Shown piece by piece: positions 57,501-64,000 of a stretch of DNA of 64,000 nt. Source of the stretch: Anadara kagoshimensis (taxonomy: Eukaryota > Mollusca > Bivalvia > Arcoida > Arcidae); NCBI GenBank assembly GCA_021292105.1, contig CM037864.1:11455898-11519897 (forward strand), read 5' to 3'. Each line of letters starts with the position of its first letter. Position 1 is the first letter of the stretch. Both the position numbers and the translations under genes were made by a program. The notes below the pieces were generated by a model, which saw only the letters and a list, made by a program, of their open reading frames with translations, was not told the origin of the DNA and did not search any database.

Positions 57501-60500
57501 CATTGGGCCCATGACCTTTTTCTATACATCAAAATGATTGTTGTATCAATACCTAAAACATTCTCATATACATGTTTATACAAAAAGTTCATAGTTTACA
57601 AGATAATGAACCATTTCAGTATTCTTTCTTATCTGTGACCTTGACCCTTGATTGGTCGATTATGCCGGACATAATTTTTATTCTTTATCCAGCAAGGACC
57701 TCTCACACCAAATTTCGTTCAAATTGGTTCAGTAGTTTCAGAGGAGAAGAATTTTTTTAAAGAAAAAGGCTTAAAATACATCTAATTTGCATATTACGCT
57801 AATAATGTCTCGACGAAAAATTTGACAGCAAATCCCGTTACATATGTTAAATGGCTATCTATCTCGTTTCTGTGTACCAAATTTGAACAAAATCGGCCCA
57901 TAAATAAATCCACATTGACTAATAATAGGTTTTTGCTATTTTTAATAACAGTGGCAATATTGGATATTGGTGGATTATGCTGGACTCAACTTTTTATCTT
58001 TATCCAGCAAGGACTTCTCACACCAAATTTGGTTTCAATTGGGTCAGCAGTTTCAGTGGATAAGATTTTTTAAGAAATAGGCTTTAAATGCATATAATTT
58101 GCATATTAGGCTTATATTGCGTAAATGAAAAATTTGACAGCAAATCCCGTTACATATGTTAAATGGCTATCTATCTAGTTTCTGTGTACCAAATTTGAAC
58201 AAAATCAGCCCATAAATAAATCCACATTGACTAATAATAGGTTTTTACTATTTTTAGTAACAGTGGCAATATTGGATATTGGTGGATTATGCCGGACACA
58301 ACTTTTTATCTTTATCCAGCAAGGACCTCTCACACCAAATTTGGTTTCAATTGGTTCAGCAGTTTCAGGGTATAAGATTTTTTAAGAATTAGGCTTAAAA
58401 CGCATCTAATTTGCATATTACGCTAATATTGCGTAAACGAAAAATTTGACAGCAAATCCCCTTACATATGTTAAATGGCTATCTATCTAGTTTCTGTGTA
58501 CAAAATTTGATCAAAATCGGCCCATAAATAAATCCACATTGACTAATAATAGGTTTTTGCTATTTTTAGTAACAGCGGCCATAATGGATATTGGTCAATT
58601 ATGCCGGACACAATTCTTAATCTTTATCCTGCAAGGACCTCTCACATCAAATTTGGTTTAAATTGGTTCAGTAGTTTCAGAGAAGATCCAAGTTTACGCA
58701 CGCATGGACACACGTTTTGCCATACCATAAGCTCACATGGCTTTGCCAGGTAAGGTAAAAATGGGGGAAATTCTGTCTTATTTCACCTTTGACCGTCTAT
58801 TTATCCGCTTTTATGGTACAAATCCATCATAAAATGGATAAATCTTAGAATTAGTCAGCCTGGTATTAAAAAAAATAAGGAAGAATTTTGACAACAAAAA
58901 AGTCATTATGCTATTCTAGATCATTCTTCACAAATATTACAGGCACAGCACATATATCATATGATACACTGGTGACACTTTATTGTGTCCCCCAAACAAA
59001 ATGGTGTGGGGGGGGAGACATATAGTGTTTACCCCATTTCTTCCGCCAACATTTTGTCCTACTTTTATTGAGAACTATTTAACAGATCTTCACATAAACA
59101 ATCCTTGGATTGGATAGTTTTGCCATTGGCATATTTTGACCATGCACATGGTTGAGTACTTTCCAGTTGGGGTTTGTTTGGGGGATACTTTTGAAATGGA
59201 ATTCCATTTCAGTCATAATGGGGTTCTCCGCTGTACCATGTGATACCCTCTAATGTTTGTGTGGAACACGTATTTCCAATGGATATGGAATCGCATGAAA
59301 TGACCTTTTCCCTTTGAAAACTACCTCAATCAGGGAATCTGTGATGTTGACATTTTCCAAAACGCTCCGTACAACGTTAAGAAGTATTGATCACGTGGTA
59401 CAGCGGTGAACCTCATTTGTTGTAACTTCCACTTCTGTTTCTTAACTGAAGTTTTTGTCTAGACAATTGCAAATAGAAATCAATGAAGGACCATAGCATA
59501 ACCCGAATATCTTACCTCTCTCAGTGAAGTTGTCTCCCTTATAAAGAAGAAATTGTAGTTTCCAAGGTAACGATCTATCTGACCTCCTGGTACATATGCC
59601 AAGGGAGTTAACTCTACTCCAACTTTTTGCTTTGAAAATTTCTACAAATTGAGAAACAAGTGTAAAGAGAAGCTGTCACAAGAATAATGTAACTTGCCTG
59701 TCAGGGGTCTCACTAGGTTTTTTTTGGGGCCAATATTCTGTCCCATTCACAATTCAAAATCTTATGGGTTCTATTCACAATCATTTTGCCAATTTTTAAA
59801 ATATGGAAATTTCAGCTTTAAAACAAGTATTTTTGGAAGGTGTTTTGTTACAATTTTGACCATCATGATGCTTATATTCATAATTGCAAGGACCCCAGCC
59901 CCATTCAAAAAAGGGGTAGAGAGAACACATAATTGCAAGGGCCCCAGCCCCATTCAAAAAAGGGGTAGAGAGAACACATAATTGCAAGGGCCCCAGCCCC
60001 ATTCAAAAAAGGGGTAGAGAGAACACATAATTGCAAGGGCCCCAGCCCCATTCAAAAAAGGGGTAGAGAGAACACATAATTGCAAGGGCCCCAGCCCCAT
60101 TCAAAAAAGGGTAGAGAGAACACATAATTGCAAGGGCCCCAGCCCCATTCAAAAAAGGGGTAGAGAGAACACATAATTGCAAGGGCCCCAGCCCCATTCA
60201 AAAAAGGGGTAGAGAGAACACACACCCTATCTGTTAATCTAGCACAGTACTGTATATACATTGTACCATAAACAATCTTAACATTTTATGACACTCGCAC
60301 TTACCATATGGCTACTGTATGCATTTCATAAAGCAAAACAAAAATTTATAAATAAAAAATACATGGCTTTTTGAGCATACTTTTCAATAAGAAATAAGAA
60401 AAGTCAGTCTATATATCACTTGATCTTTTCTCAAGCATTTTGTGCATGTACTTAGACATATCAAGTAAAGGAGTTTTTCAGATAAAACCTTAAATATAGC

Positions 60501-63500
60501 AGTCTTGTGTCACTAAAGACCTTGCATTTTGCAAAGACCCATTAAGGCTCATGCCATAAGTACAGGATCATAAATTTCAATTTCTGTAACTTTACCAGTC
60601 CTATAATTGGCTGGTTATGCCTCAATTTAAGTGAAATAATCTTGACTGAGACAAAAGACCAACACACTCTTTATCTTACTTTTCTCCAAACAAAAACACA
60701 AGTCTGCAAGTTTTCTACTTTCCTACATAACAATTTTGACTGAGAGATAACACTAATAAGGTCTTTACCTTATATCAGTACTTACATGATGGCCTGATCT
60801 TTTAATACCGGTATTTTCTGTTTTCTGAGGTTTAGATACTGAAAATCAATAAAATAATAAATATAAACAATCAGTTGCCTAATTCATTAATTTTAATATA
60901 TTAAAATACAGTCCAACCTAACTTAAAAGCCACCTCTATATAAGGACCACCTGCTTGTAAAGGGTCAGTAGATTTGTATCCCATTTGTTCTTTATTGATA
61001 TTATTTGAACCTGTATACAAAGCACCTGCCCATAAAGGCCACTTTTACAGATTCCTGGTGTGGCCTTTATAGACATGTTAGACTGTATAGAGAGTAGTTT
61101 TAACCAACACAAACGTTAACATGAAATTTATGATGACCACTCTGGAGGTATGACACAAGTTCACCTACACTTTTTCAGGGGCCTTGGTGGTCAAGTGGCC
61201 TAAAGCACATGCTTACAGATCACAGCGCCTCTTATTGCCTAGGTTCAAATCCCACTGGAGCAGATCCAGTTCACTTGTCAAGGTTGGTGATTTTCTCTGG
61301 GCACTCCAGTTTCCTCCACTATCAAAGCACTGACCAACTTGATATATACACATGTATATGAAAGAATCTTGACTTTGGCATAAAACACTATTATTTCTTT
61401 CTACTCTAAAAGCATTCAAAAATAAAGGGTCCAAACAGTAAAGACCTTAAAAACTGATGTGCTGTGTCAATATAAGGGGAGAACTATAAAGAGCCATCCT
61501 TGTAAGATGCCTTCAGAGCAATGCAAAGGTAACAATTTTTTTGTCAATCAACCTATAGATGGTAAATTCTTGATATTAGTGAAATATTCTTGACTGGGAC
61601 AAAAAAATCCAGATCAATTAATCCATTCCTCACTTTGTTCATGAGAAGTAACAATCAGTAAGTCTACTAACGTTTGAGTAAGATCATTTAGCAGGGGTTA
61701 ATTATAACCCGTGTCCCAGGTCCTGGACTTATTGATTTTACAATGGAACCTTTGATATTTAATTTATAAAAGTCCAATGAGCCTGTTGTTTTTTTTTTTT
61801 TTTTGTATAATAACATACTTGCACATTGACCTTCTAATGTTAATATTGAAATGTCAAAAACTACCATGGAACCTTCCAAAAAGAAAAGGCAAATGGTCTT
61901 GCACCTTCAAATTACAAAAAAATTTTTTAACCCCTGTATTATTATACCCCCACTTATAAAGTGGGGGTATATAGTGATAGGGGTGTCTGTCTGTGTGTCC
62001 GTCCATCTTTCCGTTACGCCTTAGGGTACCTATCTCTTATCCCCAACTCCTCCTAAACCCTTCAATGGATTTTCATGAAACTTTCACACAATCTTTGTGA
62101 TATAATGTAGATGTGCACCTTCTATTTAAAAATTTGATCCAATGGATTTTTTTATGTAAGGAGGGGAGCGGGGAGTAAATTTTGTGAGCATGTGGCTCGC
62201 AGTTTTTCTAGTTTGTTTTTACCTTTGAGTAAAGACTGGTTGTTGACATTATCAGATACTTCTTCCATTTGAAACATCATGTCATCTTGTTCACTGGTAT
62301 CACTGTTAACTGTGAGAATAAATGAAAACAAAAAATAATTGAATTCAAGCAAATTCAGTGAATTAGAATCCCCCACCAGCGGTGATTTGCACTTATGTTT
62401 AAAGGGCAATAACTCCCAGAAAATTAAGCAAACCAACTGGGGTTAATGATATGCATATTTCCTATCAATGTTGATGCTTTGCACCAAGTTTCATGAAATA
62501 GTGAAACTTCATAGTGAATTTGCACAGACAAGAATTTGAGACAGATGGACAGATGAAAGGACAAAAGGAAAGAAGGTAGCTATATATATAGGATGAACGG
62601 AAACTCTTCAAAAGGCAGGGGATAATAATAGAACATTTGTTCTATGTAGTCATTACTGCAAATTAACTTTTATTCACAGCGATTAATCCTAAGTAAACTG
62701 ACAACCTGTTTCAATTGAACAATTGGTAGGTAAGCACAAGCCAGATAAGACTTCAGGCTTTAAACAACACTTATAAATGTTAAAGGCTAAAAGAAAACTT
62801 CTATATATCATTTATTTGAAGAAAGCAAAAATTAAAGGGGACAGCTTTTTAAAAAAAAAATTATAAATATACAGAGAATACAGTAACAAACCTGTTTTCA
62901 GAAGACTACTCCTATTAGATACATGAAGATCTAGACTTGATGAACTTCTGGTCTCCTGGTCCGCAACACCAATACAAGCACCAGTCACAGTTATCTGTTA
63001 ACAATAATAAACAAATGTTATTGTGATTCAGAGGTTGTTGTGGCCAAGCGATCTAAACAGCATGAAGATAAATGTCCCTCTTACTGACTAGGTTCAAATA
63101 ACAGTTTTAATAAGCAAATTTAGAGATTTGCACTTTTGTTTGTTCAAAGGGTCACAACACCCGGTCTCACTTCCCTGGTGGAAGTTGTGTGTTTAATTAT
63201 TTTCCAGCTTTTGCTTTTCGGATTGTGATTTAGACATGGACTGGTTTCATGTTCTGTATACATGTATATTCTTTGGAGATACAGGGATTTTTCTGGGTAT
63301 CCACAGGGTCCGGTAAAGGGACCCATTCCCAATGTATAAAAACATACATTTTTCCCAATTTTGTAGTAAAAAATTCCCAATTAGCTTCATTTATCAATTT
63401 TTTAAGAAAAAAAATTACAAGATCATCAAAATCATATTCGGAGGATATCTTTCTCTGATAACAATTTCGCTCTATATTAACCCACATTTTGCTAGATGAT

Positions 63501-63790
63501 TTATATAGAGACAAAAGAGACAGTGCTATTTTGCTGATATAATTTGTTAAATTACCAGTATTCTAGTGGTCTAGAATTTCTAATATGTTGTTGTGATTTT
63601 CCCAAAATTACATTTTTGTTGAGCATTTTCCCAATTTCATCCTTAGGTCTTTTTCCCAAAAAGTTCAGAAAAATCCCTGAGATATATTTGCTATTCATAC
63701 CTGAATTTCATCATCTTCAGGTAAATCTATATTAAAATTAATATCATATAAACAGCATGGAACCATCTTCCTCAACTTAAAACAGATTTT
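54399..63790 (-). CDS. C2CD5: C2 domain-containing protein 5, C-terminal exons (partial, continues right of window)
   Basis: C2CD5 (CDP138) is a C2-domain protein of vesicle fusion and GLUT4 traffic in mammals. Seven minus-strand exons join in phase: 63701-63790, 62892-62994, 62223-62309, 60786-60838, 59516-59641, 56286-56432 and 54399-54521. They give 242 aa plus TGA. Conserved blocks are VELTPLAYVPGG, DRYLGNYNFFFIRETTSLRE, GGLGGFMHSFIFEVLANVRA, SSLGGNGLVAY and QCLINVSGD, which I recognise from the C-terminal region of human C2CD5. The N-terminal C2 domain is outside the window. The tail after QCLINVSGD is not conserved with human. Two minisatellites are derived from its last two exons. Confidence 0.95.
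54570..54955 (-). mobile_element. Diverged family A SINE in the last C2CD5 intron
   Basis: Reverse orientation, with TTTCACTTATATTGAGAG tail and a head ending CTAACTGAGCTACTACAG. Confidence 0.65.
54990..56285 (-). repeat. Minisatellite of about 59-bp units copied from C2CD5 exon end and donor
   Basis: There are about 21 tandem units between the last two C2CD5 exons. Read on the minus strand, each holds CAG TGT GTT CTA CTT TAC then AAC CCT CAT AAA and AAT CAG (some units ACC for AAT), followed by GTCAG. This encodes QCVLLYNPHKNQ; the exon has QCILLYNPHKNQ plus the same donor. Two subtypes exist, spacers AATAAATAG or AATATAAATATAAAATAG. Units right of 55,680 keep AATCAG; several left of it have ACCAG. 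Confidence 0.95.
56286..56432 (-). CDS. C2CD5: C2CD5 penultimate exon
   Basis: It encodes MGGLGGFMHSFIFEVLANV, SSLGGNGLVAYKMSQC and ILLYNPHKNQ. The acceptor is CTTTCAG and the donor CAG|GTCAGT. The donor end abuts a minisatellite whose unit copies the last 12 codons and the donor. Read-through of the donor meets TAA after four codons. Confidence 0.95.
56505..56735 (+). mobile_element. tRNA-headed SINE (family B)
   Basis: It begins GGACCTCAGTGGCCAAGTGG with B-box-like GGATTGAATCCC and ends AGAATCTTGACTGGGGCATA. Related copies are at 61176, 1203, 6875 and 63030. Confidence 0.78.
56778..56969 (-). mobile_element. AATGGGG MITE family, copy 4
   Basis: The ends AATGGGGTTCGCCGCTGTAC and GTACAGCGGCAAACCCCATT are inverted. 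It sits in a C2CD5 intron upstream of the penultimate exon. Confidence 0.82.
57205..58752 (-). mobile_element. AGCTCACC...GGGCCTCTTG element, reverse orientation
   Basis: It begins ACAAGAGGCCCAATAGGGCC TGTACCGCTCACCTG and ends near CCATAAGCTCACATGGC. Three diverged units of about 310 bp (TTGACAGCAAATCCCGTTAC) fill 57820-58680. It sits in a C2CD5 intron. Confidence 0.7.
58972..59192. mobile_element. GTCCCCCAAACAAA repeat element
   Basis: GTGTCCCCCAAACAAAATGG and TTTGTTTGGGGGATAC are inverted ends. It is a C2CD5 intron repeat. Confidence 0.55.
59217..59417 (+). mobile_element. AATGGGG MITE family, copy 5
   Basis: The ends AATGGGGTTCTCCGCTGTACC and GTACAGCGGTGAACCTCATT are inverted. It sits about 100 bases downstream of the C2CD5 exon at 59516, in the following intron. 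Confidence 0.82.
59516..59641 (-). CDS. C2CD5: C2CD5 exon (third from last)
   Basis: It encodes VELTPLAYVPGGQIDRYLG and FFFIRETTSLRE, close to human VELTPLSFIPGG and FFIRETTSLRE. The acceptor is TTTGTAG and the donor GAG|GTAAGA, phase 0 at both ends. Confidence 0.95.
59880..60222. repeat. 49-bp minisatellite, seven units
   Basis: Units of AATTGCAAGGGCCCCAGCCC CATTCAAAAAAGGGGTAGAG AGAACACAT are nearly identical, so the array is young or homogenised. It is in a C2CD5 intron. Confidence 0.95.
60786..60838 (-). CDS. C2CD5: C2CD5 exon (fourth from last, small)
   Basis: This 53-base exon encodes SKPQKTENTGIKRSGHH. The acceptor is GATTTTCAG and the donor GTAAGT. Placement rests on splice sites and exact phase with both neighbours. 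Confidence 0.78.
60907..61087. mobile_element. MITE with TACAGTCCAAC ends
   Basis: The ends TACAGTCCAACCTAACTT and ATGTTAGACTGTA are inverted. It shares the CACCTGC and AAAGGCCAC motifs with 5394-5566. It lies in the C2CD5 intron left of the small exon's acceptor. Confidence 0.75.
61176..61395 (+). mobile_element. tRNA-headed SINE (family B)
   Basis: It begins GGGGCCTTGGTGGTCAAGTGG, with GGTTCAAATCCC and the tail GAATCTTGACTTTGGCATA. It is in a C2CD5 intron. Confidence 0.78.
61941..62215. mobile_element. TATACCCCCACTTATAAAGTGGGGGTATA repeat element
   Basis: It starts with a perfect hairpin (61946-61976 region) followed by GTGTCTGTCTGTGTGTCCGT. This is a common molluscan dispersed repeat. 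It ends about 8 bases short of the C2CD5 exon donor at 62223. Confidence 0.65.
62223..62309 (-). CDS. C2CD5: C2CD5 exon (fifth from last)
   Basis: It encodes the acidic NSDTSEQDDMMFQMEEVSD and NNQSLLK. The acceptor is TTCTCACAG and the donor AAAG|GTAAAA. It joins both neighbours in phase. Confidence 0.82.
62892..62994 (-). CDS. C2CD5: C2CD5 exon (sixth from last)
   Basis: It begins ITVTGACIGVADQE (human VTVTGVC) and continues Ser-rich to SLLKT. The acceptor is TTAACAG and the donor CAG|GTTTGT, ending in phase 1. Confidence 0.87.
63030..63115 (+). mobile_element. Family B SINE head fragment
   Basis: GAGGTTGTTGTGGCCAAGCG and TAGGTTCAAATAAC remain. It is in the C2CD5 intron upstream of the exon at 62892. 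Confidence 0.5.
63701..63790 (-). CDS. C2CD5: C2CD5 exon (seventh from last)
   Basis: It encodes KICFKLRKMVPCC and DINFNIDLPEDDEIQ, recalling the human region ending VDLPEEDMIQ. The acceptor is TTTTTTCAG and the donor CAG|GTATGA, phase 0 at both ends. Upstream exons lie beyond the right edge. Confidence 0.88.
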
Positions 63791-64000
63791 CTGAAAAAAT
63801 AAACAATAGAACATATAAAAGTTACAACTGAAACGGAATATCATTTCAAAAGCATCCCCCCCAAGAATAATCAATGACATATCTACTCCACCAGAGATTG
63901 TTTCTGCGAAGTTTCACAAAGATCTGTTAAATAGCTTTTGAGAAAAAGGGAGGACAAAATGTTTTCATTGGAATAAATGGAGTAAACACTATTTGATGGG

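Overview
The window is animal nuclear DNA, AT-rich and intron-rich, almost certainly from a marine mollusc and most likely a bivalve. It carries split genes with GT/AG introns, tRNA-headed SINEs, many short inverted-repeat elements (MITEs) and many minisatellites. The repeat families beginning AGCTCACCTGAGC or ending GGGCCTCTTG are ones I associate with bivalve genomes. The species call is inference; the gene calls rest on reading exons, splice sites and codon phase.

Four genes are supported. (1) At 1-6.6 kb, minus strand, are the first three coding exons of an unrecognised protein that continues beyond the left edge. (2) At 19.45-27.3 kb, minus strand, is a complete FOXM1 coding region: seven coding exons, about 1033 aa, with the N-terminal QWLR segment, the forkhead domain split over two exons, and the C-terminal transactivation motif. 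(3) At 29-35.8 kb, plus strand, is RHNO1, the 9-1-1 clamp partner in ATR signalling, 312 aa from two coding exons. (4) At 54.4-63.8 kb, minus strand, are the last seven coding exons (242 aa) of C2CD5, which continues beyond the right edge.

FOXM1 and RHNO1 lie head to head, as they do in human, where they share a bidirectional promoter. Here the promoter region together with RHNO1 exons 1 and 2 has been tandemly duplicated (28,921-31,824 and 31,825-about 34,890). FOXM1 therefore sits next to promoter copy 1 and the single RHNO1 exon 3 sits next to copy 2. Both copies keep three CCAAT boxes, a TCTCGCGAGA palindrome, a TTTGAA element and two possible RHNO1 donors. Including both exon 2 copies in one mRNA would create an immediate stop, so the copies can only be used as alternatives.

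The C2CD5 end has a different oddity. About 21 tandem units of about 59 bp next to the penultimate exon each carry a copy of the last codons of that exon plus its splice donor. The terminal exon shows a similar relation to a degenerate repeat field at 52.1-54.4 kb.

The rest is repeats. They include a 1.8-kb Mutator-like element with long inverted ends and a 10-bp target duplication (7.5-9.3 kb); a hAT-like MITE whose empty site survives in the other duplicate (33.6-34.1 kb); a 5'-truncated L1-like insertion with poly(A) and a 17-bp target duplication in a FOXM1 intron; SINEs with perfect 13- and 15-bp duplications; a Tc1/mariner-type MITE; a five-copy 200-bp MITE family; and an element with eight 144-bp repeats, each holding a cluster of nuclear-receptor half-sites.
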